This document shows positions 32,095 to 41,534 of a DNA stretch of 64,000 bases, piece by piece. This DNA is from Pedobacter sp. MC2016-15 (GTDB lineage: Bacteria > Bacteroidota > Bacteroidia > Sphingobacteriales > Sphingobacteriaceae). Location: positions 186,001 through 250,000 of the forward strand of contig NZ_JAPIVS010000005.1 of assembly GCF_026239695.1 (NCBI RefSeq), in the 5' to 3' direction. The notes beneath the pieces are model-generated. The model saw nothing but the letters and a program-made list of their open reading frames with translations, was not told the origin of the DNA and did not search any database. Position 1 is the stretch's first letter. Every line of letters begins with the position of its first letter. The position numbers and the translations under genes are program-made.

Positions 32095-32814
32095 ATGGAA
32101 AGAAAGAAATTTTTAAGAAGCCTGCTGATTGGCGCAATGGCAGGGCCCGCAGTCCTGGCAGCCTGCAGCAAAGATGAGGAAACAACAGTTACAGATCCAT
32201 CGGGGACAGGCACCGTCACCAGTACCGGAAGCAGCTCTTCGTCATGTACGGTAGCACCTACAGAAACCGAAGGTCCGTTTCCTACAAAAGTAGCTGCCTC
32301 TTACAGCAGAAGCGACATCACCGATGGACGTACAGGTTACAAAATGACTGCAAAAATCACCATCAACAGCAGCTGTGTGCCCCTGGCTGGAGCGATCGTT
32401 GATATCTGGCACTGCGATGCCGAAGGCAATTACTCCGAATATGGAGGCTCCGGGATGCAGTCCACCAATTACCAGTCAGTACATTTCCTGAGAGGCCGCC
32501 AGGTAACAGATGCCAATGGAATCGTCAACTTTACCAGTATCTTTCCCGGATGGTACTCCGGCAGGGCAACCCATATACACGTACATGTTTACAGCTCCAA
32601 TGGTAACTCACTGAAAGTAACTCAAATTGCTTTCCCTGAGGGATCAGGTACAGCGGTAGCACTGGTTAACGGTTATAAAAAAGGCATGACGGGGTATACT
32701 TATAATGCAAATGATAACGTCTTCAGTGATGACATGCTGAAGATTGAAGTCGCCACTGTCAGTGGAAGCCTGACTGATGGGTTCGCACTCGAAATGAAAA
32801 TTAACGCCGCTTAA
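32095..32814 (+). CDS. Intradiol ring-cleavage dioxygenase-like lipoprotein
   Basis: 239 aa from ATG 32095; the longer frame upstream is repeat DNA. Residues 1-24 form a lipoprotein signal (LLIGAMAGPAVLAAC, Cys24), then a Thr/Ser-rich linker. The catalytic domain (about 60-225) has the intradiol core: IVDIWHCDAEGNYSEYG with the first Tyr ligand, and IFPGWYSGRATHIHVHV with the second Tyr and two His iron ligands. Relatives of protocatechuate 3,4-dioxygenase open catechol rings using Fe(III). Membrane-anchored single-subunit forms are common in Bacteroidota, but their substrate is not known. It is followed by a pirin-like gene after 1 bp and a LytS/LytTR pair. Confidence 0.85.
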   Translation: MERKKFLRSLLIGAMAGPAVLAACSKDEETTVTDPSGTGTVTSTGSSSSSCTVAPTETEGPFPTKVAASYSRSDITDGRTGYKMTAKITINSSCVPLAGAIVDIWHCDAEGNYSEYGGSGMQSTNYQSVHFLRGRQVTDANGIVNFTSIFPGWYSGRATHIHVHVYSSNGNSLKVTQIAFPEGSGTAVALVNGYKKGMTGYTYNANDNVFSDDMLKIEVATVSGSLTDGFALEMKINAA

Positions 32815-32815
32815 T

Positions 32816-33460
32816 ATGACCACCTTACCAGCACGCATATTCCTGGCTGAGCAGCTGGGAAGACGATTCTTCGCCGGGGAAACAGATTCCTTTGGCCCCC
32901 TGCAGTCTTTGCGGAACGAGTTCCTGGCAGCAAAGGATGAAATCAACCTGGAGGCTCCGGCAGATTCGACGATGATTCTAATCCCTGTAACAGGGGATCT
33001 TATCTACAAAGATAATCGCGACAACATGGAGAAGGAGCTGATGGTAGGGCAGGTCGCTACCATCAGCTCTGCCAGCTCATTGAACATCACAATCGCCAAT
33101 CCATATGATGAAGAAGGCATCAATTTTATCATACTCTCACTCGCACATCAGCTGAGCCCTGAGGATTATCTTTTCAATATCGTTGATTTTGAGTTGTCTG
33201 AGAGCAATGGCAGTATGCTAAAAATCATGTCCTCAAATATTGCTCATCTCTGGATGGGGATGTTTCAGGGCCGGCATGAAACAACTCATCATCTTACAGG
33301 AAAACGCTGCTTTTACTACGTGCTGTCCGGTGCTTTTGAAGTGCAGGAGCGGCTCCTTCATGCGAATGACGGACTCGCCCTATGGGATATCACTGAAACA
33401 GAAATGGAAGCATTAAGTAATAATGCCGTACTGCTTGCTTTAGAATTACCTTATATTTGA
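32816..33460 (+). CDS. Pirin-like / YhaK-type cupin protein
   Basis: 214 aa. Two cupin-like halves are visible: around residues 40-115 (STMILIPVTGDLIYKD, GQVATISSASSL, INFIILSL) and 135-210 (GRHETTHHLTGKRCFYYVLSGAFEVQERLL, DGLALWDI). The second half resembles the C-terminal cupin of pirin/YhaK proteins, which include quercetin dioxygenase-like enzymes and sensors of reactive species. The N-terminal half lacks the classic metal-His cluster of true pirin. It starts 1 bp after the dioxygenase stop and ends overlapping the kinase start, so the genes form one transcript. Confidence 0.65.
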   Translation: MTTLPARIFLAEQLGRRFFAGETDSFGPLQSLRNEFLAAKDEINLEAPADSTMILIPVTGDLIYKDNRDNMEKELMVGQVATISSASSLNITIANPYDEEGINFIILSLAHQLSPEDYLFNIVDFELSESNGSMLKIMSSNIAHLWMGMFQGRHETTHHLTGKRCFYYVLSGAFEVQERLLHANDGLALWDITETEMEALSNNAVLLALELPYI

Positions 33461-34575
33461 TGATGATCAGTATCAAAAGATCTTTGGCATTGCTGCACCT
33501 TATCGCCTGGTTGATATTTCTGACCATTCCCGTGATCTTTATGACCCAAAACGGCAGATCTGATATCTTCCAGATTGCCACTTCATCCAGGTACCTGTTG
33601 TTCAGCAGTATCTACATCTTTGTTTTCTACCTGCATACAGAAATCCTGGTCCCAAAGCTCTTCCTGCAGCAAAAATATACCGCCTACTGGCTGGCGCTGC
33701 TGCTGCTGCTTTTTGCTATTGTTTTAATCAAACCTTTTGATCAGCTGGTGTCTCAGAACAGAATGGATAATCGCCCCCAGCCACATGAGATGCCTCCGCC
33801 TCCGCCGCCCGGGAGAAGTCATTTTGAAGGCCTGCCCCGACCAGGCATTGAAAGGGCAATTCCTGGCAGATTCCCGGCGATGCAATTGGATATCACCGCG
33901 ATCTTTATTTTTGTCATGATGATAGGCCTGGGATCAGCCATGCGCTCAATGAAGCAGTGGCAACTATCAGAAAAGCGCGCCCTTCTTGCTGAAGCCGAAA
34001 AAGCCACGGCAGAGTTATCATTTCTAAAAGCACAGATCAATCCTCACTTTTTGTATAACACACTGAATAATATTTATACCCTTTGCATCACAGGCAGCGA
34101 ACATGCTGCGGAAAGTGTGATGAAGTTATCAAAGATCATGCGTTATGTGACGGATGAATCGGAGGCCGACTTTGTACCGCTGCAGGATGAGATCGACTGC
34201 ATCAGCAATTATATCTCCTTGCAGCAACTACGATTGGGCAAAAAAGTTACCTTGAATTACACCATAGCAGGAGATGTTGCCAACCGCCTCATCACACCCC
34301 TTGTATTCATGACTTTCATTGAAAACGCCTTCAAGTACGGACTGAGCAATCATCAGGAAACACAAATCGATATCTCCATCACTATGGAAAAATCCAGGGT
34401 CATTCTCCTGACACAGAATCCTGTTTTCGCAGACAGAGCGGCAAAAGAAAGAAGGGGTATAGGCATTGCAAACACAAAAAAACGTCTGGAATATTTATAT
34501 CCCGGTTCTCATGACCTTCAGATCAGTTCTGATAATGGAATTTTCAAGGTCGCTCTGATTCTCGAAGATAAATGA
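33460..34575 (+). CDS. LytS-type sensor histidine kinase
   Basis: About 371 aa from ATG 33460 (TGATG overlap with the previous stop; ATG 33463 is also possible). Four membrane segments lie in the first 160 residues, with a proline-rich loop (PPPPPPGRSHFEG) between the second pair. The kinase part has the LytS/YehU signature LKAQINPHFLYNTLNNIYTL with the phospho-His, and an ATPase N-box FIENAFKYGL with GIGIANTKKRLEYLYPG. It is paired with the LytTR regulator 27 bp downstream. Its stimulus is unknown; the adjacent dioxygenase and pirin-like genes suggest aromatic compounds or oxidative stress. Confidence 0.9.
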   Translation: MMISIKRSLALLHLIAWLIFLTIPVIFMTQNGRSDIFQIATSSRYLLFSSIYIFVFYLHTEILVPKLFLQQKYTAYWLALLLLLFAIVLIKPFDQLVSQNRMDNRPQPHEMPPPPPPGRSHFEGLPRPGIERAIPGRFPAMQLDITAIFIFVMMIGLGSAMRSMKQWQLSEKRALLAEAEKATAELSFLKAQINPHFLYNTLNNIYTLCITGSEHAAESVMKLSKIMRYVTDESEADFVPLQDEIDCISNYISLQQLRLGKKVTLNYTIAGDVANRLITPLVFMTFIENAFKYGLSNHQETQIDISITMEKSRVILLTQNPVFADRAAKERRGIGIANTKKRLEYLYPGSHDLQISSDNGIFKVALILEDK

Positions 34576-34602
34576 TATCTTTAGGTAAGCAGAAGAGGTT
34601 AG

Positions 34603-35292
34603 ATGATATTAAAATGTATTGCAATTGATGATGAACCGCTTGCACTGGAGCTGATCAGAACATACGCCAGTCGTGTGCCCGGCATCAACCTCGTGGAGAC
34701 ATTTGAAGATGCTATTTCAGCGATCGAGTATTTGAAAAAGTTCCCTGTTGACCTCCTGTTTCTGGATATCAATATGCCGGATATTTCAGGTGTTGATCTC
34801 GCAAAGGCATTGCTGAACAAACCTATGATCATCTTCAGTACTGCCTACAGGCAGTTTGCCTATGAAGGTTTCCAGCTGGAAGCGGTCGATTATCTGCTGA
34901 AGCCTATTGATTTTGATACTTTCCTCAAAGCGGTAGATAAGGCTGTAGCTTATAAAAATTATACTGATCATAAAGAAGTAACGTCTGAGAGCTCTTTCAT
35001 CTATGTACATTCAGAATACCGCCTCATCAAAATCATACTCAGTGAAATAGAATATCTGGAAAGTATGGAAGATTATGTGAAAATCCATCATGGTAAGGAA
35101 AAGCCTACGCTAACGCTGATGACCCTCAAAAAGATCACGCAAATGCTGCCTGAAGAACAGTTTACCAGGATCCACCGCAGCTATGTCATCAATACGCGAA
35201 AAATTAAAGCGATACAGCACAAGAAAGTACAATTAATTAACGTTCAGCTCCCTATTGGGGATAGCTACGCCTCCCAGTTGAATTTCAGATAA
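34603..35292 (+). CDS. LytTR-family response regulator
   Basis: 229 aa. The receiver domain (1-115) has acidic D9-D10 (AIDDEP), the phosphoacceptor in LFLDINMPD, and the Lys in YLLKPIDF. The C-terminal LytTR DNA-binding domain (about 130-229) has SEYRLIKIILSEIEYLESM, then FTRIHRSYVINTRKI and PIGDSYASQL. It works with the LytS kinase just upstream. LytTR proteins bind imperfect direct repeats; no target site could be identified here. The gene is convergent with the PAS kinase gene, 1 bp apart. Confidence 0.92.
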   Translation: MILKCIAIDDEPLALELIRTYASRVPGINLVETFEDAISAIEYLKKFPVDLLFLDINMPDISGVDLAKALLNKPMIIFSTAYRQFAYEGFQLEAVDYLLKPIDFDTFLKAVDKAVAYKNYTDHKEVTSESSFIYVHSEYRLIKIILSEIEYLESMEDYVKIHHGKEKPTLTLMTLKKITQMLPEEQFTRIHRSYVINTRKIKAIQHKKVQLINVQLPIGDSYASQLNFR

Positions 35293-35293
35293 T

Positions 35294-37336
35294 TTACAGG
35301 GGCAAAGTGAACCAGAAGGTACTACCTTCTCCAACGGTACTTTCCACGCCGATTTTACCGCCATGTTTCTCAATGATTTTTTTGCAGATATACAATCCCA
35401 GGCCAAGCCCGTTGTATACTTTCTCAGTCTGATCAACCCTGTAGTATCGGTCAAACAGATTTGGGAGGATATGTTCGTTGATACCTGGACCGAAATCGGT
35501 TACGGAAACCTTTGCAAAGCCTTCAACTGAACCAACCTGCATGTGAATTTCCTTTGATTCTGATGCGTATTTTATCGCATTGTTCACAAAGTTAACCACC
35601 ACCTGGTCAATTCTGTGTTCATCAGCATATACAAATAGTTCCTGATCTCCCTTCAGTATCAATTCATATTTCCCTTCCAGTCTGACGTGGCTGCAAGACA
35701 TAGCCATCATGTCATGAAGGTTAAAGCGTGTGCGCTCCAGACTAAGCTGCTCACCGGTCAGACGACCGATGTTTAATAGTTCGCCCACGAGGTAATTCAT
35801 TTTATTTACGCTTTTGCTGGACTGCTCAATCAGTTTGATATGCATGTCAGAAAAGGGCTTGTCTTTGATCCTCTCCAGCAATTGGAGCGAAGCTTTGAGG
35901 GAAGTAATAGGTGTTTTTAACTCGTGACTGGCAACGCTGAGGAAATCATCCTTGCGCTGCTCGTAAAGCTTCGCCTCCGTAATGTCCAGCGTCATACCCA
36001 CCATCCTGTCGGCCTTGCCATTTTCATCATATCTCGGGCGCCCGTGTGCCTGTATCCAATGTACAGAACCATCACGCCAGCGGATCGGATACTCAGTTTT
36101 GTATACCCCGTTGGTGGCCATCGCCTCTCTGACTAATCCACGCACACGTTCATGGTGCTCCGGGAACATTGCGGCAAACAAGTCCGCATAAGTGAATTCC
36201 TCATCGGGTTCATAGCCATAGTTGCGTTTAAACTGCGCAGTGCTCTGCATTACTCCTGTAGCGATCGCGACCTCTGTTGATCCAAGTTTACTGGCATCAA
36301 GGGCGATTTCCAGTCTGGTATTCAGTTCGTCAACAGCTTTACGTGCAAGAACCTGGTATGTAATGTCATTTGCAACAATAAGGATGGAGTCGGTGTTGCC
36401 ATCATTGCTTTTTACGGGCTGATACACAAAGTCGAGATAACGGTCGGTAAGCTCCCCGCCAACATTAAGCGTTGCCTTAAGTTCTTTACCGAAGAATGGA
36501 ATTCCGGTGTCAAAAACCTCCTGCAGGATGGGAATAAACTGCTGGCCATTCAGTTCAGGTAAGGCTTTTTCAAGTGTTTTACCAAGAACCGAACTGTCCT
36601 TGCCCCAGATCTCCAGTACCTTTTTATTGACTACTTCTATATTGAATTCACGCCCCTGCAGCGAGGCCATAGCAACCGGTGCCTGCTCGATTAGCGAACG
36701 GAACCGCTCCTCACTTTTCATCAGATCCTGATTCAGCAGTTGGAGCTGCTCCTGAGTACTCAGCAATTCTTCATTCGTCACCTGAAACTCTTCGTTTAAT
36801 ACGGCTAGATTCTCATTGGAGGTTAGATATTCCTCATTCAAAGCATGGAGGTCCTCATTAGCCGTCTGGAATTCCTCATTTAAGGCTGTCAGTTCTTCCA
36901 TCAATTTCTGCTCAGCGATAGATTTCTCTTCAGCAAGTTTCAATGCACGCATACGTTGTGAAACCTCGAAAGCTGTATGGAGAATATATTTGGTTTTACC
37001 ATCCTCATCCAGGATGGCCTTGTATTCAAAATCAAAGTAAAACAGGCGCAACCTGCCTTCTACCTGCAACGTTGCAGGCTGATCCCTGGCAATAAACGTT
37101 TCCCCTGATCTCCATACCTGCTGTAAGATGCCGTAGAATGGCTGATCAATCAGTTCTGGAAGAGCATCTTTAAAAGAATTGCCGATCACCGTTTTATCCC
37201 TGCCCCAAAGTGCGAGCATCGCTGCATTGGCACTGAGTATCGTTATAGTATCATTAGCATATACGGCAGTTGCATTAGGCGATTGAAAGAGCACTTCCAG
37301 TAGCTCTTCTGCCTTGATAAAATCTGGTGCATTCAT
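35294..37336 (-). CDS. PAS-domain sensor histidine kinase with NEEL coiled coil
   Basis: About 680 aa from ATG 37334-37336; an upstream ATG would add 14 residues without domain content. A PAS-like domain (10-120) is followed by a long coiled coil with repeated heptad-like NEEF/NEEL units (TALNEEFQTANEDLHALNEE, about 160-215). Two further PAS domains come next, then a histidine kinase core (SHELKTPITSL H-box, NFVNNAIKYA N-box, DFGPGI, GLGLGLY). There are no membrane segments. The coiled coil and PAS set strongly resemble the middle and end of the CheB-CheR kinase at 12028-16869, so the two are related. Partner regulator unknown. Confidence 0.9.
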   Translation of the reverse strand: MNAPDFIKAEELLEVLFQSPNATAVYANDTITILSANAAMLALWGRDKTVIGNSFKDALPELIDQPFYGILQQVWRSGETFIARDQPATLQVEGRLRLFYFDFEYKAILDEDGKTKYILHTAFEVSQRMRALKLAEEKSIAEQKLMEELTALNEEFQTANEDLHALNEEYLTSNENLAVLNEEFQVTNEELLSTQEQLQLLNQDLMKSEERFRSLIEQAPVAMASLQGREFNIEVVNKKVLEIWGKDSSVLGKTLEKALPELNGQQFIPILQEVFDTGIPFFGKELKATLNVGGELTDRYLDFVYQPVKSNDGNTDSILIVANDITYQVLARKAVDELNTRLEIALDASKLGSTEVAIATGVMQSTAQFKRNYGYEPDEEFTYADLFAAMFPEHHERVRGLVREAMATNGVYKTEYPIRWRDGSVHWIQAHGRPRYDENGKADRMVGMTLDITEAKLYEQRKDDFLSVASHELKTPITSLKASLQLLERIKDKPFSDMHIKLIEQSSKSVNKMNYLVGELLNIGRLTGEQLSLERTRFNLHDMMAMSCSHVRLEGKYELILKGDQELFVYADEHRIDQVVVNFVNNAIKYASESKEIHMQVGSVEGFAKVSVTDFGPGINEHILPNLFDRYYRVDQTEKVYNGLGLGLYICKKIIEKHGGKIGVESTVGEGSTFWFTLPL

Positions 37337-37517
37337 ATTTAGGATAGAAAGCTGCAAATATAAACCACGATGCAGCAAATCCCTAATGAAAAGCTTCTTA
37401 TAGAGGCAAAGAGAGTGAAAATTATTTGAACAAACAGGTCAACTACCATTTTAAAGATATTTACAGTACTTTCGCCCTAATTTTTGAAGTTTAAGTCATC
37501 CTGAGCCTGTCATATCC

Positions 37518-38225
37518 ATGCTGAAAGCAGAAAATCTAACCAAGAAATTTGGAAACCATACCGCCCTGGACCAGCTGAATCTGGAAATAAAAAAGGGTGA
37601 AGTGTTTTGTCTTCTGGGCTCCAATGGAGCAGGTAAGTCGACCACCATCAATATCTTCCTTGGGTTTATACCTGCAAGCAGCGGCCATGCTTTTATCGAC
37701 GGACAGGAAGTTACGCTGAACAATCATGCCACAAGGGATCTTGTTGCTTACATCCCTGAAGTGGTTAACCTGTACGCTACCTTGTCAGGAATGGAAAACC
37801 TGGAGTTTTTCAGCGGTCTTTCGGGTTACAACTATTCCAAAGAGGAACTCAGCCATTTCATGGAAACTGCAGGTTTGCAGCGCTCTGCCATCCATAAACG
37901 TGTGTCATCGTATTCCAAAGGGATGAGGCAGAAGGTTGGCATCGCCATAGCACTGGTGAAAAAAGCAAAGGCCTTGTTCCTGGATGAACCTACCTCGGGC
38001 CTGGATCCTCATGCCAGCTCCGAGTTTTCGCAGATCATCATGAACCTGAGTGAACAGGGCGTAAGTACCCTCATGGCGACGCACGATTTGCTGATGGCGA
38101 AGAACCTGGGTACAAGAATCGGCATTATGCACCAGGGTGCTTTAAAACACAACCTTTTATCAGATGAAGTATCTCACGCCGACCTGACGAGACTATACAT
38201 TGATATCGTAAAACAGCATATATAG
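37518..38225 (+). CDS. ABC transporter ATP-binding subunit
   Basis: 235 aa. Walker A GSNGAGKST, a YSKGMRQKVG signature region (degenerate for LSGGQ), Walker B ALFLDEPTSGLDP and the H-loop MATHDL are all present, so ATP hydrolysis should work. It is the first of three tightly spaced genes with two ABC-2-type permeases, starting 182 bp from the divergent PAS kinase. The permease on 38226 starts directly after the stop. It probably powers an exporter or a membrane-lipid/peptide transporter; such DUF3526-type trios are common in Bacteroidota, often near TonB receptors, but the substrate is unknown. Confidence 0.93.
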   Translation: MLKAENLTKKFGNHTALDQLNLEIKKGEVFCLLGSNGAGKSTTINIFLGFIPASSGHAFIDGQEVTLNNHATRDLVAYIPEVVNLYATLSGMENLEFFSGLSGYNYSKEELSHFMETAGLQRSAIHKRVSSYSKGMRQKVGIAIALVKKAKALFLDEPTSGLDPHASSEFSQIIMNLSEQGVSTLMATHDLLMAKNLGTRIGIMHQGALKHNLLSDEVSHADLTRLYIDIVKQHI

Positions 38226-39626
38226 ATGACTGGTCTGATACTTAAAAAAGAATTAAAGGAGCTCTTCCGTACTTCCAAAGTGATGTGGATGCTGGGAGGG
38301 ATAATTGTACTGATGGCATTGGCTTTATACAATGGTACTTCCTATTATCAAACGCATAGCCATCTGATCAGGGAATCACAGCAGGTAACCTATCAGCAGT
38401 TTATCTCCCAGGGGGATAAAAACCCGCATCTGGGTGCCCATTTCGGTTTTTACGCCTATAAACCTACGGCTGATATGGCGATGATAGAAAATGGTATCGA
38501 AGATTATACCGGGAACTCCTTTTATCTGGAACCGCACAAAAGGGGGGTGGTGAGATTTAAGGAAATCAGCGATGCTACGGGGCTGAGAAGTTTCGGCTTC
38601 CTGAATATCGGTTTCTTCACAGAATTTATCCTGCCGCTTTTTATCTTTCTGATCTGCCACAATATCTTTTCCAAAGAATGGGAGAATGGTACGATCAAAA
38701 TGCTGCTGAGTTCCAAGGCCAACCCGCGACAAATTTTTATGGGAAAGTTATTCGCCTGCCTCTCCCTGGTGATGGGGATTGTAGTGCTGATCGCTGCCGC
38801 CTCCTTCATCCTGTTTATCTCAGAAACTGAAACTGTGGGTTTTATCAGCAGAGTGCTGCCTGCTTATGCCTGTTATCTTGCGGGCCTGATACTATTTTCC
38901 ACCATGATGACTACCATTGGCGTAAGTGTGTCACTGCTGACCAGAACTGCGAATCTCTCACTCATCATCCTGTCCGGTTTCTGGCTCATCGGTGTTTTCC
39001 TGTTGCCAAGGTTAGCAGGAGAGTTATCAAAGAATATCCATCCCTCAACCACCTCACTTGAATTTGAGAACAACACCTTTAATGAGAAACAGTATGGTGT
39101 AGGAGATGAGGGACATAAAGATGTCCGCCGTGAGGCTTTATTACAGAGGACCATGGCGCAGTATCAGGTGAAAAGGATTGAAGATCTGCCTGTTTTTTTT
39201 ATTCCCATCACGATAGAGTTTTTTGAAGATTCTGATGGCCAGGTCATGGACAGGGCTTATCAGGCGGTTGACGACAATGAGGCAAAACAGGACCGGCTGG
39301 TATTGAACAGCGCCTGGCTGACGCCATTTCTCGCTTTCAGGGATTTCTCTATGCGCATTACAGCCACAGATATGAAAACCCATAACGACTTTGCCAGCAA
39401 AGCTGAAGCACACAGACGCAAGATAGGGGTCATCGTTGATGATTTCTATCAGAAAAACACCGTCGCCGGCAATGCCTTCTGGAAAACCGTACCGCAGTTC
39501 TCTTATACTGCACCAGGCATTGGCTGGCGCATTTCGAATGCTACAGATTCTATTTTTATCCTTCTGGGCTGGACAGTATTTGCCACAGGTCTGATGGTTT
39601 ACGCATACCGAAAAATGACTGTTTAA
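38226..39626 (+). CDS. ABC-2 type permease subunit (first)
   Basis: 466 aa. One membrane segment near residues 18-37 (VMWMLGGIIVLMALALYNG), a large outside loop, then five or so segments at about 130-255 (FILPLFIFLICHNIFSKEW, LSLVMGIVVLIAAASFILF, LAGLILFSTMMTTIGVSV, LIILSGFWLIGVFLLP) and one at the C terminus (SIFILLGWTVFATGLMVYAY). The motif SKEWENGTIKMLLSSKANPRQ is the ABC-2 coupling region. A second outside domain spans about 265-430. It is sandwiched between the ATPase (adjacent) and the second permease (2 bp gap). Confidence 0.88.
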   Translation: MTGLILKKELKELFRTSKVMWMLGGIIVLMALALYNGTSYYQTHSHLIRESQQVTYQQFISQGDKNPHLGAHFGFYAYKPTADMAMIENGIEDYTGNSFYLEPHKRGVVRFKEISDATGLRSFGFLNIGFFTEFILPLFIFLICHNIFSKEWENGTIKMLLSSKANPRQIFMGKLFACLSLVMGIVVLIAAASFILFISETETVGFISRVLPAYACYLAGLILFSTMMTTIGVSVSLLTRTANLSLIILSGFWLIGVFLLPRLAGELSKNIHPSTTSLEFENNTFNEKQYGVGDEGHKDVRREALLQRTMAQYQVKRIEDLPVFFIPITIEFFEDSDGQVMDRAYQAVDDNEAKQDRLVLNSAWLTPFLAFRDFSMRITATDMKTHNDFASKAEAHRRKIGVIVDDFYQKNTVAGNAFWKTVPQFSYTAPGIGWRISNATDSIFILLGWTVFATGLMVYAYRKMTV

Positions 39627-39628
39627 AG

Positions 39629-41092
39629 ATGAGACTACCACTGATCAATATATTATTCAGGCATGAACTCAAAATCCTGTCGCGCAACAGGGTACTGCTT
39701 TCATTATCAGCGCTGATTATCTTTATCCTGGTTTCGGCGCTATGGATTGGCAGCAGCATGCTACGCAAACAGGAGCAGACGATCATAAAAATCAGTCAGT
39801 CTGAAAAAGAGAGTCTGGATAGCTTGAAAACGCGGATCAAGCGTATTGAGGCTCATCAAATGGTGTATCCCGGGTTTATATGGGACGATCCCACATTTGC
39901 CTACAATACCGCCAGAAACGAAGGACCAAATTATGCGGTTAAAAAACCCTTCCCGCTGCAGGTGCTCAGTATCGGTCAGAGTGATGTGCAGCCATTTTAC
40001 TACAAAGTATACATCAATAAAAAACAATACCTGACCTATGAGTCGGAGATAGAAAACAGCTTTTTGCAATTTATCGGCAATTTCGACTTTGCTTTTGTGG
40101 TGATTTATCTTTTTCCCCTGCTGATCATTGTATTTAGTTACAATGTGTTGTCAGCTGAAAAGGAGCAGGGAACCTGGGTATTGCTGAAGACCAGTAACCA
40201 GTCCATCGCGCAGATGATGATCTGCCGGATGGGTATCCGCTACCTGTTATTTACCAGCTTCTTCTGGCTGATCGTGATCCCCGTGCTGATGATTACTATC
40301 GGCGGTGATGCTCTCTTTACCGTAAACTGGACCTGGATCATGGCAGAAGTGTCACTGTATTTTGCCTTCTGGTTTGCATTGGCATTGCTGGTAAACAGTT
40401 TTTCCATGACATCAAATGTAAACGCGATGGTGCTGATCTTTATCTGGTTGTTCACAGGAATTATCATTCCCAATCTTTTACAGATCGGTCTGAACAAAGT
40501 ATATCCGATACCGAGCCGGATTGATATGCTGACAGCAGAGAGGGATGCCATCAATGCTTATTTCGAGAAAGATGGTCAGGATCTGACTAAAGAGGTATTC
40601 AGCAGTCCGAAGTCGATGATCAGACAGGCTTCTGTAGTTACGCCGGGCATGGTATATGGCTATGGGGTGATTGTTTACAAAAGCCAGGAAATCAAGGACC
40701 AGGCTACAGCTGTGGCTGAAGAAAAACTGTACGGGCAAATCCGGAAACAGCAGGAAGGCATCAGGCAATTGCAGTTGTTGAGTCCGGCATTGATGATGCA
40801 GGAGCGCTTATCTGCGCTTGCAGGTAGCCATTGGTACCAGTTTAACCAGTTTAGTATGGACACTGACAGATTCAGGAAGAAAACGCAGGAATTCTACTAT
40901 CCAAAAATGGCTGATGAAAATACCTATCGTACATTCAGTATTGCTGATGCAGATGCGATACCTAAATTTAATGCGAAAGACTACCACGACTTTTCATGGT
41001 TAAAGATCTGGCAGAGTTTTCTGATCTACCTGGGGATTATCATTTTGCTGCTGGTATCTGGATACAGGCGATTGCTGGAAGCCAGAAAGTAA
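39629..41092 (+). CDS. ABC-2 type permease subunit with DUF3526-like domain (second)
   Basis: 487 aa. It mirrors the first permease: an N-terminal membrane segment (LLSLSALIIFILVSALWIG), a long outside domain, a membrane cluster at about 150-290 (FVVIYLFPLLIIVFSYNVL, LLFTSFFWLIVIPVLMI, WFALALLVNSF, MVLIFIWLFTGIIIPN), an outside loop and a last segment (FLIYLGIIILLLVSGY). The coupling region is SAEKEQGTWVLLKTSNQS. With its neighbour and the ATPase it forms one heterodimeric exporter. The closely similar architecture suggests gene duplication. Confidence 0.88.
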   Translation: MRLPLINILFRHELKILSRNRVLLSLSALIIFILVSALWIGSSMLRKQEQTIIKISQSEKESLDSLKTRIKRIEAHQMVYPGFIWDDPTFAYNTARNEGPNYAVKKPFPLQVLSIGQSDVQPFYYKVYINKKQYLTYESEIENSFLQFIGNFDFAFVVIYLFPLLIIVFSYNVLSAEKEQGTWVLLKTSNQSIAQMMICRMGIRYLLFTSFFWLIVIPVLMITIGGDALFTVNWTWIMAEVSLYFAFWFALALLVNSFSMTSNVNAMVLIFIWLFTGIIIPNLLQIGLNKVYPIPSRIDMLTAERDAINAYFEKDGQDLTKEVFSSPKSMIRQASVVTPGMVYGYGVIVYKSQEIKDQATAVAEEKLYGQIRKQQEGIRQLQLLSPALMMQERLSALAGSHWYQFNQFSMDTDRFRKKTQEFYYPKMADENTYRTFSIADADAIPKFNAKDYHDFSWLKIWQSFLIYLGIIILLLVSGYRRLLEARK

Positions 41093-41093
41093 T

Positions 41094-41480
41094 CTAACTT
41101 TCTGCTGCGGTATAGGCGATGATGACAACTGCGCCCAGGAGAATAAATGCTCCGGCAGCTATACTGCCGCCAACAGCGAGAAAATGCCATGGGGTATGTT
41201 GCCGTTTATAACGTTTGTAAGCTTCCACGCGGTAGGCCTCCACATATACAGAATCCTGAAGCAGAACAGGGTTTTTGATGTCAGCGGTATCTGGTTTGAA
41301 ATAATCTGAAGTATGGTTGAGTTTAAGACGGTATTTTTTCCAGATCGCATTGTCGAGCCTGGAATGTTTTGCGTCAGCACGTGCAGCTTTGACCATGCTG
41401 CGGTTGTGCTCTTTCTGCTTACAAAAAGATTCTGATATGAAAAGGAAAATTAAAAGAAAAAGAATGCCTGTCTTTAACAT
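41094..41480 (-). CDS. Exported/membrane protein of unknown function
   Basis: 128 aa. A signal-like N terminus (GILFLLIFLFISESFCKQK) contains a Cys at residue 20 that is not in a clean lipobox. The middle is basic and rich in Lys, Arg and Tyr (VKAARADAKHSRLDNAIWKK). A C-terminal membrane segment (FLAVGGSIAAGAFILLGAVVIIAYT) ends the protein. The stop codon lies 1 bp from the convergent ABC permease stop. No family recognised; similar small proteins occur beside core genes in Sphingobacteria. Confidence 0.55.
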   Translation of the reverse strand: MLKTGILFLLIFLFISESFCKQKEHNRSMVKAARADAKHSRLDNAIWKKYRLKLNHTSDYFKPDTADIKNPVLLQDSVYVEAYRVEAYKRYKRQHTPWHFLAVGGSIAAGAFILLGAVVIIAYTAAES

Positions 41481-41534
41481 TTTATCAAAATATTGCGGAG
41501 AACAAGATACTTATTCTCCGCAATACGAAGAAGT

